Part shown: one piece after another, positions 15,859 to 23,796 of the stretch
How positions within the stretch are numbered: position 1 is the stretch's first letter
How the letters are laid out: every line of letters begins with the position of its first letter
Assembly (NCBI GenBank): GCA_045649265.1
Contig: JAZRPO010000002.1
Location: forward strand, 1-27,102
Length of the DNA: 27,102 nt
From: SIG480 sp045649265
GTDB taxonomy: Bacteria; Bacillota; Clostridia; Oscillospirales; JAAYXM01
Direction of reading: 5' to 3'
Position numbers and translations under genes: made by a program
Notes under the pieces: generated by a model
The model's input: only the letters and a program-made list of their open reading frames with translations
Told to the model about the DNA's origin: nothing
Databases searched by the model: none

Positions 15859-17250
15859 TTAGTCAACAAGCTCTGAAATTACATTAGCGAAAATTTTATC
15901 AATTTCTTCCTTCGGCATAATGTTCTCTTCAAGAAGAACATCATATACCTTTCTTCCCTCATTCAGAGCCTTCTTTGCAATGGTTGCAGCTGCCGCATAA
16001 CCTATATACGGGCAAAGAGACGTTACGATTCCGATACTGTTGTCAACACTTGCCCTGCACCGCTTCTCGTTTGCAGTAATTCCGCTTATGCAGTAGTCAA
16101 TAAACACCGAAATACCGTTTGTAAGCGTTTCAAGGGATTCAAAGAGACAATGGAAGATAATTGGCTCGAAAGCATTGAGCTCAAGCTGACCCGCCTCTGC
16201 CGCCATCGTAACCGTCATATCGTTTCCGATGATATTAAAGGAAATTTCGCTCATGACCTCTGCCATTACAGGGTTTACTTTTCCGGGCATAATTGATGAG
16301 CCGTTCTGCCTTGGCGGGAGAACAATCTCTCCAAATCCCACACGCGGACCCGATGACATAAGTCTCAAATCGTTTGAAATCTTTGAAATACTTGTAGCGC
16401 AAGCTTTGATTATGCCTGAAACAAAAACAAAATCGTCAAGATTCTGAGTTGCATCAATCAAATTCTCCGCCTGAACAAGGTCAAGCCCTGTTACTTCAGC
16501 AATCTTCGGAACTACGTTCTTTATGTATACCTTATCTGCGTTAATTCCCGTTCCGACAGCAGTGGCTCCCATATTGATAACAGAAAGTGCGTTTATTGCT
16601 GTTTCAAAACGTTTTATATCTCTGCTGATTGCTTTTGAAAATGCAACAAAACTCTCACCAAGGCTTACAGGAACTGCATCCTGCATCTCGGTCCTGCCCA
16701 TTTTTACAACTGACTTGAATTTTTTTCCGCAATCAAGGAGAGCCGCTTCAAGGCGACGAAGCTGAACACAGGCTTTTTTGATAAGGCGGATTGTCGCAAT
16801 CTTTCCCGATGTCGGGTAAGCATCGTTTGTAGACTGACCGAAGTTCACGTGGTCATTCGGATGAACTATGGAATAATCACCCTTTTTTCCGCCGAGGATT
16901 TCAATAGCACGGTTTGCAAGAACCTCATTTACATTCATATTTGTTGAGGTGCCCGCTCCTCCCTGAATAGAATCAACGATAAAGTGATCATCAAATTTTC
17001 CTTCAAGAGCATCATAGCCCGCTTTTACGATTGCATCTTTAATATCGCAAGGAAGAACCCCTGCCTCAGCATTTGCGATTGCAGCGCCGATTTTAACCTC
17101 TACTAATGCTTTAATCTGTTCGGGGTGGACAGTTCTCCCTGTAATTTTAAAATTTTCCTTCGCTCTCAAGCTCTGCACGCCATAGTATGCATCAACAGGA
17201 ATCTGCATTGATCCGATAGAATCTCTTTCTTCTCTGAAAAGCGCTGACAT
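15859..17250 (-). CDS. aspA: Aspartate ammonia-lyase (aspartase)
   Basis: Cytosolic enzyme interconverting aspartate with fumarate and ammonia. 463 residues, normal for the aspartase/fumarase II superfamily. Conserved regions are GGAGTSTNMN (97-106), HPNDHVNFGQSTND (130-143), MGRTEMQDAVP (184-194) and the signature GSSIMPGKVNP (317-327) on the flexible catalytic loop. The C-terminal VDNSIGIVTSLCPYIGY and the E-M-Q-D variant instead of the H-L-Q-D of class II fumarases point to aspartase. The ATG at 17250 has an A/G-rich box ahead. It is divergent from a LysR regulator that probably controls it. Fumarase activity is the main alternative. With the neighbouring glutamate branch it fits amino-nitrogen metabolism. 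Confidence 0.9.
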   Translation of the reverse strand: MSALFREERDSIGSMQIPVDAYYGVQSLRAKENFKITGRTVHPEQIKALVEVKIGAAIANAEAGVLPCDIKDAIVKAGYDALEGKFDDHFIVDSIQGGAGTSTNMNVNEVLANRAIEILGGKKGDYSIVHPNDHVNFGQSTNDAYPTSGKIATIRLIKKACVQLRRLEAALLDCGKKFKSVVKMGRTEMQDAVPVSLGESFVAFSKAISRDIKRFETAINALSVINMGATAVGTGINADKVYIKNVVPKIAEVTGLDLVQAENLIDATQNLDDFVFVSGIIKACATSISKISNDLRLMSSGPRVGFGEIVLPPRQNGSSIMPGKVNPVMAEVMSEISFNIIGNDMTVTMAAEAGQLELNAFEPIIFHCLFESLETLTNGISVFIDYCISGITANEKRCRASVDNSIGIVTSLCPYIGYAAAATIAKKALNEGRKVYDVLLEENIMPKEEIDKIFANVISELVD

Positions 17251-17283
17251 ATTACCTTATCCCCTTATTTTTATTTATTTGTA

Positions 17284-17315
17284 TTGATTATATCATCATG
17301 TTGTACTATAATCAA
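17284..17315. promoter_or_regulatory. Symmetric bidirectional promoter/operator between aspA and the LysR gene
   Basis: Perfect 9-bp inverted repeat TTGATTATA (17284-17292) and TATAATCAA (17307-17315) around 14 bp. On each strand it reads TTGATT, 17-bp spacer, TATAAT. A third half-site, TTGATT, lies at 17324-17329 and forms a second, shorter dyad with 17310-17315. The arrangement allows aspA and the regulator to share one polymerase site, and the dyad could be bound by the LysR product. Confidence 0.7.
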
Positions 17316-17373
17316 ATATGCATTGATTAATAATTGTTATAACTTTTAAATTATACTTAAAGGTAGGTTTGTT

Positions 17374-18309
17374 ATGTTCACAAATAAGGAGTACATTCTT
17401 GAAGTTTACAAAGAAAAAAGCTTCTCAAAAGCCGCAAAAAAATTGTACATTTCCCAGCCGTCTCTGAGTTCAAGCGTCAAGAGAATTGAAGCAAAACTCT
17501 CTGCCCCGATTTTTGACCGCTCAACTAACCCAATCACACCTACAGAGATAGGGATGAAATATATAGAAAGCGCACTTGAAATTAAAAAAATCGAAGAAAA
17601 CTTCCGCAACTATGCAAACGACAGCTTGAACACTCTGAAGGGCGAGATTAAAGTAGGAGGAAGCAACCTCTTCTCCTCCTTCATTCTGCCGCCTATGATT
17701 TCGGATTTTAAAAAGAACTTTCCTTATATAGTTTTTAAGATTCATGAGGATAACACTAAAAACCTAATGAATCTCCTTATAAACGGAGAGCTTGATATTG
17801 TTATTGATAACGCAGTTATTGTCAACCCCGCCATTGAGTCGTACCTTCATACTTCTGAAATGCTTCTTCTTGCCGTTCCAAAAAATCTGCCCATCAATGA
17901 TAAATTGAACGACTGTCGTCTCACATTTGAAGATATCAGAAAAAATCTGCATAAAAGCGATGATTGCCCATGTGTTTCTCTCTCTTCATTTAAGGACGAG
18001 CAGTTCATTTTGTTAAAGCAAGAAAATGATACCGGAAAAAAGGCAACTCTACTCTGTAAAAAGCACAGTTTTAACCCAAAGATTATTTTCGAGCTTGACC
18101 AGCAGGTCACGGCTTACAACATCGCCTGCTCGGGCATGGGGTCTTGCTTTGTCAGCGACACGCTTATTAAAAAGTTTCATCCTCAAAGCAACGTTGTATA
18201 TTACAAGCTTTATGATGAGGAAACAAAACGAAGCATCCACTTTTACGTTAAGAAAAACCGATACATCTCAGCGGCGTGCCGGAAATTCATTCAAAACAAT
18301 ATTTCGTAA
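17374..18309 (+). CDS. LysR-family transcriptional regulator, likely of aspA
   Basis: 311 residues. The N-terminal winged helix-turn-helix (about 4-62) is typical of LysR regulators: YKEKSFSKAAKKLYISQPSLSSSVKRIEAKL, then PIFDRSTNPITPTEIG. A periplasmic-binding-protein-like effector domain (about 90-300) follows, beginning KGEIKVGGSNLFSSFILPPMISDF. The ATG at 17374 has AGGTAGG ahead. It is divergent from aspA, with a shared symmetric promoter. This is the standard arrangement for a LysR protein controlling its neighbour and itself. The effector is unknown; aspartate, fumarate or a related dicarboxylate would be logical. It ends convergently with icd, with only a weak hairpin between them. Confidence 0.92.
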   Translation: MFTNKEYILEVYKEKSFSKAAKKLYISQPSLSSSVKRIEAKLSAPIFDRSTNPITPTEIGMKYIESALEIKKIEENFRNYANDSLNTLKGEIKVGGSNLFSSFILPPMISDFKKNFPYIVFKIHEDNTKNLMNLLINGELDIVIDNAVIVNPAIESYLHTSEMLLLAVPKNLPINDKLNDCRLTFEDIRKNLHKSDDCPCVSLSSFKDEQFILLKQENDTGKKATLLCKKHSFNPKIIFELDQQVTAYNIACSGMGSCFVSDTLIKKFHPQSNVVYYKLYDEETKRSIHFYVKKNRYISAACRKFIQNNIS

Positions 18310-18374
18310 ATCGTCTGAAAAATCTTTATTTCAGGCATAAATCAGATTAGTGCACTTCTTCTTGAGTAAAAACA

Positions 18375-19511
18375 TTATATTTTAGAAATAAGATATTTGC
18401 CGTACTCATCACATGTCGCTCCGTTCTTATTTCCCGTGATAACAATGTTTTTTTCTTTATTAGATATTTCAATAGCTTTTTCAAGCAGTTGCGCTTTTTC
18501 TGCAAATCCTATATGACGCAGAAGCATTACAAGCGCCCTCAGAATACTCTGCGGATTTGCATATTCGCCAATGCCTTCTTCAATCATCCTCGGTGCACTT
18601 CCGTGAACAGCTTCAAACATTGCATATCTGTCGCCCACATTTGCACTTCCTGCGGTGCCTACTCCACCCTGAAGCTGTGCCGCTTCGTCGGTGAGAATAT
18701 CCCCATAAAGATTGGGCAGAACAAATACCTGGAATTTATGGCGTATATCTTCATTTACAAGGTTTGCACTCATAATATCTATATACCATTCTTCTGTTTC
18801 AATCTCGGGATACTCCTTGGCAATCCTATGGCAAATAGCAGAAAATTTTCCATCAGTTTTTTTCATAATATTTGCTTTTGTTACAATGGAAACATTAGTT
18901 TTTCCATTGGCCTTTGCATACTCATATGCAGCTCTGGCAATTCTTTCTGTTCCCGGAGTTGTAGTAACTTTGAAATCAAACGCAAGCTTTTCGGGAACTT
19001 CAATTCCGCTGCTGCCCAGCACATATTCTCCCTCAGTATTTTCGCGATAGAAAATCCAATCTATATTCTTTTCGGGAATACATACAGGACGTACATTTGC
19101 ATACAAATCCAATTCGCGACGCAGCGTAACATTGGCGCTCTCCATAGTTCCACCTTTCGGAGTTGTAGTGGGGCCTTTTAAGAGAACATCACATTTTTTA
19201 ATATTCGCCAAGACATCTTCCGGCACAGATTGTTTTTTTGCCATTCTGTTTTCGATTGTGAGACCTTCAATAACTCTGATTTCTACTTTGCCGCTTGAAA
19301 TTTCCTCGTAAAGGAGTTTTTCAGCAACTTTTTTTGCTACATCTACAATAATCGGACCTATTCCATCGCCACCGATAACTCCGATTATAATCTTCTCTTT
19401 CTTCGAAAAATCACACCTTTCGGATTCTTTCTCCATTTTTTCGCAACGAAGAAGCTGTGATTCAAGAAGTTTCCGAAAATGATTGCAGTATTCTTCGATA
19501 TTATATTCCAT
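18375..19511 (-). CDS. icd: Isocitrate dehydrogenase (isocitrate/isopropylmalate family)
   Basis: Oxidative decarboxylation of isocitrate to 2-oxoglutarate. 378 residues. Substrate-site residues follow the isocitrate type: S125-A-N127 with R131 and R141 in SANVTLRRELDLYANVRP. Isopropylmalate dehydrogenases lack this Ser/Asn pair. FYRENTEGEY (154-163), VTKANIMKKTDG and NLYGDILTDEAAQLQGG complete the active site. In the cofactor loop, HGSAPRM carries Arg-Met where typical NAD enzymes have Asp-Ile, so NADP use is possible but not decided. The first ~38 residues (MEYNIEEYCNHFRKLL...) are an unusual charged extension before the usual start at KIIIGVIGGDGIGP. It is the last gene of the citrate synthase-GntR-aconitase operon, 12 bp after acn. 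Homoisocitrate dehydrogenase is a less likely alternative. Confidence 0.88.
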   Translation of the reverse strand: MEYNIEEYCNHFRKLLESQLLRCEKMEKESERCDFSKKEKIIIGVIGGDGIGPIIVDVAKKVAEKLLYEEISSGKVEIRVIEGLTIENRMAKKQSVPEDVLANIKKCDVLLKGPTTTPKGGTMESANVTLRRELDLYANVRPVCIPEKNIDWIFYRENTEGEYVLGSSGIEVPEKLAFDFKVTTTPGTERIARAAYEYAKANGKTNVSIVTKANIMKKTDGKFSAICHRIAKEYPEIETEEWYIDIMSANLVNEDIRHKFQVFVLPNLYGDILTDEAAQLQGGVGTAGSANVGDRYAMFEAVHGSAPRMIEEGIGEYANPQSILRALVMLLRHIGFAEKAQLLEKAIEISNKEKNIVITGNKNGATCDEYGKYLISKI

Positions 19512-19523
19512 TTTCCCACTTCC

Positions 19524-21455
19524 TCAATTATTTTTTGCTTTTGTGTATCCCAAAAGACCTCCGCATTTAAGCATCTCCTTCTGTCTTTCACTAAAAGAGC
19601 ATGAAAGGAGAATTTTTTCTTCTGTAGTTTTGTTATAAAGCGTAATTTCGCCCTTATCCATACCCTCATAAATTCCGCAAATTTCAAGAGCATCATCCAT
19701 GTTGAGCTTATCGTAATCATCTGCATTTTTAAAGGTAAGCGGCAGAATACCTGCATTGATAAGATTAGCCACATGAATTCTCGCAAAGCTCTTTGCAATT
19801 ACACACCTTACCCCCAGATAAAGAGGCACCAGTGCCGCATGCTCACGGGCTGAACCCTGACCATAGTTAGAACCGCCAATAATTATGCTTTCGCCCGCTT
19901 CAAGTGCTCTTTGTGGAAATGTTTTGTCGCAAACTCCAAAACAGAACTGGGAAATATACGGGATATTCGAACGGTAAGGAAGTATTTTTGCACCTGCCGG
20001 CATAATATGGTCGGTGGTGATATTGTCACCGACTTTAAGAATCAAAGGAGCTTCTATCTTATCAGTCACCGGATAAGTATCCGGAAATTTCTTAATATTG
20101 GGTCCGCGGAGAATTTTCACATCCGGGGCTTCTGTCTCATCAGCCGGAGCAATTATTCCGCTGTCATCAATTTTAAATTTTTCAGGCATTTTGATTTCTG
20201 GCATTTCTCCAAACAGCATGGGATCTGTAATTTCTCCTGTAATGGCCGCAGCGACAGCCGTTTCAGGAGAACACAGATACACACTTGCATCGGCTGTACC
20301 GCTTCTGCCTTCAAAGTTCCGGTTGAATGTACGAAGTGAAACACCGGACGAATTAGGTGAAAATCCCATACCGATACATGGCCCGCAGGCGCACTCCAAA
20401 ACTCTTGCACCCGATGCAATAATGTCGGAAAGCGCTCCGCTGTCCGCAAGCATAGCAAGAACCTGTTTAGAGCCGGGTGATATAGAAAGACTTACATCGG
20501 GTGCAAGCGTTTTTCCCTTGAGCATTGCTGCTACTTTAAGCATATCCATAAGTGAGGAATTTGTGCACGAACCAATACATACCTGATTGACCTTTGTACC
20601 CTTGAGCGATGATACACGGACAACATTGTCCGGAGAATGAGGACAAGCAATAAGAGGTTCTAATTCCGACAGATTTATTTGAATAATTTTATCGTATACA
20701 GCATCAGAGTCACTCGAAAGTTCTATATAATCTTCTCCTCTGCCCTGTGCCTCCAAAAATTCTTTGGTAATTTCATCCGATGGGAAAATGGAAGTGGTAG
20801 CACCAAGTTCTGTACCCATGTTGGTTATAGTAGCTCTTTCCGGAACGGAAAGCGTTTCAACGCCTTTTCCTCCCCATTCTATAATAGCACCAACTCCCCC
20901 TTTTACAGACAAAACACGAAGGATTTCAAGACTTACATCTTTGGCTGTAACAAACGGACGAAGCTTTCCTGTTAGCTCTACCTTGAACATTTTCGGCATT
21001 GTAATATAATACTCGCCTCCGCCCATGGCAACTGCAACATCAAGCCCCCCCGCACCGAAAGAAAGCATGCCTATACCGCCACCTGTGGGGGTATGGCTAT
21101 CGGATCCAATAAGCGTTTTTCCTGGTTTTCCGAATCTTTCAAGATGAACCTGATGGCAGATTCCATTGCCGGCACGCGAAAAATAGATTCCGTATTTTTT
21201 TGCAATACTTGCTATAAACTGATGGTCATCGGCATTTTCAAATCCACATTGAAGTGTGTTATGGTCTATATATGCTATACTTTTTTCAGTGCGTACACGT
21301 GGAATCCCCATAGCCTCAAATTCAAGATACGCCATTGTACCTGTTGCATCCTGTGTCAACGTCTGGTCAATGCGAATGGCAACCTCTTCTCCTTGTTTCA
21401 TTTCTCCTGAAACAAGATGTGCCTTAATAATTTTCTGTGCAATTGTAAGTCCCAT
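19524..21455 (-). CDS. acn: Aconitate hydratase
   Basis: [4Fe-4S] enzyme isomerising citrate to isocitrate. From the ATG at 21455 (GAGGAG eight bases ahead) it has 643 residues, the compact form found in Clostridia. Cluster ligands are C297 in CIGSCTNSS and C357 and C360 in CGPCIGMG. Other hallmarks are DSHTPTGGGIGMLSFGAGG (119-137), DNITTDHIMPAG and, in the C-terminal swivel domain, GGSNYGQGSAREHAALVP. An upstream in-frame start at 21473 lacks a ribosome site. It lies between gntR and icd on the same strand with 12-32 bp gaps, so it acts with them. Homoaconitase or isopropylmalate isomerase are related, but those are usually split LeuC/LeuD proteins. Confidence 0.95.
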   Translation of the reverse strand: MGLTIAQKIIKAHLVSGEMKQGEEVAIRIDQTLTQDATGTMAYLEFEAMGIPRVRTEKSIAYIDHNTLQCGFENADDHQFIASIAKKYGIYFSRAGNGICHQVHLERFGKPGKTLIGSDSHTPTGGGIGMLSFGAGGLDVAVAMGGGEYYITMPKMFKVELTGKLRPFVTAKDVSLEILRVLSVKGGVGAIIEWGGKGVETLSVPERATITNMGTELGATTSIFPSDEITKEFLEAQGRGEDYIELSSDSDAVYDKIIQINLSELEPLIACPHSPDNVVRVSSLKGTKVNQVCIGSCTNSSLMDMLKVAAMLKGKTLAPDVSLSISPGSKQVLAMLADSGALSDIIASGARVLECACGPCIGMGFSPNSSGVSLRTFNRNFEGRSGTADASVYLCSPETAVAAAITGEITDPMLFGEMPEIKMPEKFKIDDSGIIAPADETEAPDVKILRGPNIKKFPDTYPVTDKIEAPLILKVGDNITTDHIMPAGAKILPYRSNIPYISQFCFGVCDKTFPQRALEAGESIIIGGSNYGQGSAREHAALVPLYLGVRCVIAKSFARIHVANLINAGILPLTFKNADDYDKLNMDDALEICGIYEGMDKGEITLYNKTTEEKILLSCSFSERQKEMLKCGGLLGYTKAKNN

Positions 21456-21487
21456 TTTCGGCACTCCTCTCAAATATAATATAAGTG

Positions 21488-22132
21488 TTATTTCTCTATA
21501 ATTTTTTTCATATTCCTTCTGGCGTTTTCAACATGCTGAACAGTAAGCTTTTCCGCAAGGTCACCGTTCTTTGCCAGAATGGCATCTAAAATCTCTCTGT
21601 GTTCTTTTGTAGACTGAAATGCCCTTTCGTTATTCGAAACAGATGCCTTTCTATACTTTGTCAGCTTTTTGTGAAGTTGATGAAGCATATCTGCAAGAAC
21701 TATGCTTCCGCAATTTTTATATACAACTTCATGAAATTTTGAATCCATGTTTTTAATATTATCAGCATCTTTTTTTGAAGTATAAAATTCCTGTAATTCT
21801 ACAATTTCACGAAGCTGCCTCTTACCTTCTTCCGAAATAGTGTTTGCTGCCCAACGGGACGCAAGCCCCTCGGTGCGCAAGCGTATTTCGTACATATCGA
21901 AAATATCCTTACGTGAGATACCCATGATTACAACACCTTTTGTAGTAACCTCTACCAGCCGTTCCTGTTCAAGACGGCGTATTGCTTCGCGGATGGGAGT
22001 TCTGCTGACACCAAGCTTTTCCGAAAAATTCATTTCGGTGAAAACCTCGCCTATTGTATATACTCCTGTAAGAATATTATTCTCAATTTCCATAAATATC
22101 TGGTCGGCAAGAGATACTGTTTTATGCTCCAT
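21488..22132 (-). CDS. GntR-family regulator, FCD type, of the citrate operon
   Basis: 214 residues. The N-terminal GntR winged helix (about 5-72) includes TEMNFSEKLGVSRTPIREAIRRLEQERLVEV, the recognition helix region. The C-terminal all-helical FCD ligand domain includes DSKFHEVVYKNCG, KEHREI and QHVENARRNM, giving the Asp/His/His/His set that usually binds a metal and helps hold a carboxylate effector. The ATG at 22132 has GGAGG six bases ahead. It is embedded between the (Re)-citrate synthase and aconitase genes, so it is very probably a local regulator that represses its own operon through the 34-bp palindrome at the promoter. Citrate or another tricarboxylate is a plausible effector (inference). 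Confidence 0.92.
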   Translation of the reverse strand: MEHKTVSLADQIFMEIENNILTGVYTIGEVFTEMNFSEKLGVSRTPIREAIRRLEQERLVEVTTKGVVIMGISRKDIFDMYEIRLRTEGLASRWAANTISEEGKRQLREIVELQEFYTSKKDADNIKNMDSKFHEVVYKNCGSIVLADMLHQLHKKLTKYRKASVSNNERAFQSTKEHREILDAILAKNGDLAEKLTVQHVENARRNMKKIIEK

Positions 22133-22153
22133 ATTATTCCTCCGTTCTGAAAA

Positions 22154-23530
22154 TCACAGGCATTTGAACTGACCGCCCGAAATCTCCTCAATTTTCCTTT
22201 CGATTTCGATTGTAGAAAGCGTTGAGTTTCTTCCTTGCTCATATTCTTCGTCTATCCACGCTTTCAGCGCTATTACAAGCGGAGATTTTTTATCTACGCA
22301 GTTTTCGCCCTCCAACGAGTAATTGTCGTTTATCCAATATGCAATCCCTGCAAGTCCCGATGTTTTACCGATTGCCACAGAGGCCTTCCTGTCAAGAAGC
22401 TTCTTTGTATTGAATATGTTGTAAATTTCTTCATCCTTCAAAAGACCATCTGCATGAATCCCGGCTCTTGTGCAGTTAAAATTCCTGCCCACAAAAGGAG
22501 TCATGGGTGGAATTTTATAACCTATATTCTCCTTAAAATATTGCGCTATTTCGGTTATTACAGTAGGATCCATTCCATCAAATGAACCGCGCAGTGCTGC
22601 ATACTCCATAACCATTGCTTCCAGGGGAACATTACCCGTTCTCTCTCCTATACCAAGCAGAGAACAATTAACGGCACACGCTCCAAAAAGCCATGCAGTT
22701 GAGGCATTGGTAACCGCCTTATAAAAATCGTTGTGTCCGTGCCACTCGAGCATTTCCGAAGGAACATCGGAATAATGCTGGAGTCCGTATATGATTCCCG
22801 GAACACTCCGTGGAAGTGCAACTTCGCTGTAAGGAATACCGCATCCCATTGTATCGCAGGCACGTATTTTAACCGGAATGCCTGCATCACGGGACATTTT
22901 CTGAAGTTCATTTACAAAAGGAACTACAAATCCGTAGAAATCTGCCCTTGTAATATCTTCAAGATGACAACGTGGAGAAACACCCGTTTCAAAAGCTTCC
23001 GCTATCGTTGCCAGATACATATCCATACATTCTTTTCTGGACATTTTCATTTTTTTAAAAATATGATAATCACTACAGCTTACAAGAATACCGGTTTCAC
23101 GGATTCCAAGATCTTTTACCAGTTTAAAGTCTTCTTTGCTTGCACGTATCCAAGTGGTTATCTCAGGGAATTTAAGTCCCAGATCCTGACAGCGTTTCAT
23201 AGCTTCCCTATCTTTTTTTGAATAAACAAAAAACTCCGTCTGTCTTATGATTCCGTAAGGTCCTCCAAGTTTTGACATGAGCTTATAAAGATCTACAATC
23301 TGCTCTACAGTATAAGGTTCTACCGATTGCTGACCGTCTCGGAAGGAAGTGTCGGTAATCCATATTTCCTCAGGCATACCAATAGGTACTCTACGATGGT
23401 TAAAGGATATCTTGGGAATCTCGTCGTACGGAAAAATTTCACGATATAAATTGGGATTCTCAACATCCTGTAACTGATACCGGTAACTCTTTTGTTCAAG
23501 AAGATTTGTTTTATTTGATATTTCAAGCAT
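22154..23530 (-). CDS. (Re)-citrate synthase (homocitrate/isopropylmalate synthase family)
   Basis: Condenses oxaloacetate and acetyl-CoA to citrate, using a DRE-TIM metallolyase fold unrelated to the usual citrate synthase. From the ATG at 23530 (AAGGTGG eight bases ahead) it has 458 residues. Hallmarks are ITDTSFRDGQQ (58-68), GGPYGIIRQTEFF (89-101), CHLEDITRADFYGFVVPF (188-205), the metal-binding HGHND (264-268) and GIGERTGN (293-300). The protein stops without the allosteric C-terminal domain of isopropylmalate synthases. The sequence style closely follows the Clostridium kluyveri type, from memory. Co-transcription with aconitase and isocitrate dehydrogenase supports citrate rather than isopropylmalate. 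A longer frame to 23581 would run through the operator and is rejected. Homocitrate synthase is the main alternative. Confidence 0.85.
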   Translation of the reverse strand: MLEISNKTNLLEQKSYRYQLQDVENPNLYREIFPYDEIPKISFNHRRVPIGMPEEIWITDTSFRDGQQSVEPYTVEQIVDLYKLMSKLGGPYGIIRQTEFFVYSKKDREAMKRCQDLGLKFPEITTWIRASKEDFKLVKDLGIRETGILVSCSDYHIFKKMKMSRKECMDMYLATIAEAFETGVSPRCHLEDITRADFYGFVVPFVNELQKMSRDAGIPVKIRACDTMGCGIPYSEVALPRSVPGIIYGLQHYSDVPSEMLEWHGHNDFYKAVTNASTAWLFGACAVNCSLLGIGERTGNVPLEAMVMEYAALRGSFDGMDPTVITEIAQYFKENIGYKIPPMTPFVGRNFNCTRAGIHADGLLKDEEIYNIFNTKKLLDRKASVAIGKTSGLAGIAYWINDNYSLEGENCVDKKSPLVIALKAWIDEEYEQGRNSTLSTIEIERKIEEISGGQFKCL

Positions 23531-23551
23531 TCGAGGCACCACCTTGTGATA

Positions 23552-23585
23552 TGTTGTGTATAATTGTATACAATTATACACAACA
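23552..23585. promoter_or_regulatory. Perfect 34-bp palindromic operator of the citrate operon
   Basis: TGTTGTGTATAATTGTA followed directly by its exact reverse complement, centred at 23568/23569. The core ATTGTATACAAT resembles sites of FCD-type GntR regulators. The palindrome covers the -10 element and expected start of transcription of the (Re)-citrate synthase operon, a repressor position. The GntR protein encoded in the operon is the obvious candidate to bind it. Confidence 0.8.
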
Positions 23586-23601
23586 CGAGGACCTTTGTCA
23601 A
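23573..23601 (-). promoter_or_regulatory. Consensus promoter of the citrate synthase operon
   Basis: Minus-strand -35 TTGACA (23601-23596), 17-bp spacer, -10 TATAAT (23578-23573): both hexamers and the spacing match the housekeeping consensus exactly. Such a strong promoter under a palindromic operator fits a tightly repressed operon. Confidence 0.85.
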
Positions 23602-23622
23602 TAAAAATTCCGCTTTTTAAAG

Positions 23623-23638
23623 TTGTAATTTTTTACAA
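23623..23638. repeat. Small inverted repeat upstream of the citrate operon promoter
   Basis: TTGTAA (23623-23628) and TTACAA (23633-23638) around TTTT, about 22 bp upstream of the -35 box. The half-site TTGTA/TACAA is shared with the 34-bp operator, so it may be an auxiliary site. The rest of 23640-23757 holds no gene or recognisable structure. Confidence 0.4.
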
Positions 23639-23757
23639 TCGTTTATTAACATTTTCTAAACTCATATGATTTTCATAATCGATTAAATCTGTCCTTTTCC
23701 AAGGATTACTCATATCGACACCTATATTGCATCATGGTAAAGAAGTCAATTTATAAT

Positions 23758-23789
23758 AAAAAAGCCTGACACATCGGTCAGACTTTTTT
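23758..23789 (-). terminator. Intrinsic terminator of the ornithine cyclodeaminase-family gene
   Basis: Minus-strand hairpin: a run of A, then GTCTGAC paired with GTCAGGC around a 6-nt loop (one G-U), ending in six T. It lies 7 bp after the stop codon. Confidence 0.9.
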
Positions 23790-23796
23790 GTGCATA

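Noticed and set aside
18313..18336. Bidirectional terminator between the LysR gene and icd
   Set aside because: A GTCTGAAA/TTTCAGGC hairpin exists, but the stem is weak, the loop is 8 nt and no T run follows on either strand.
23531..23581. Extended N terminus of the (Re)-citrate synthase (17 more residues)
   Set aside because: It would be coded by the palindromic operator and overlap the -10 box; the ATG at 23530 has a proper ribosome site.
23602..23757. Riboswitch or small RNA upstream of the citrate operon
   Set aside because: The segment lies upstream of the promoter, is A/T-rich, and apart from the small TTGTAA/TTACAA repeat shows no stable fold or known motif.
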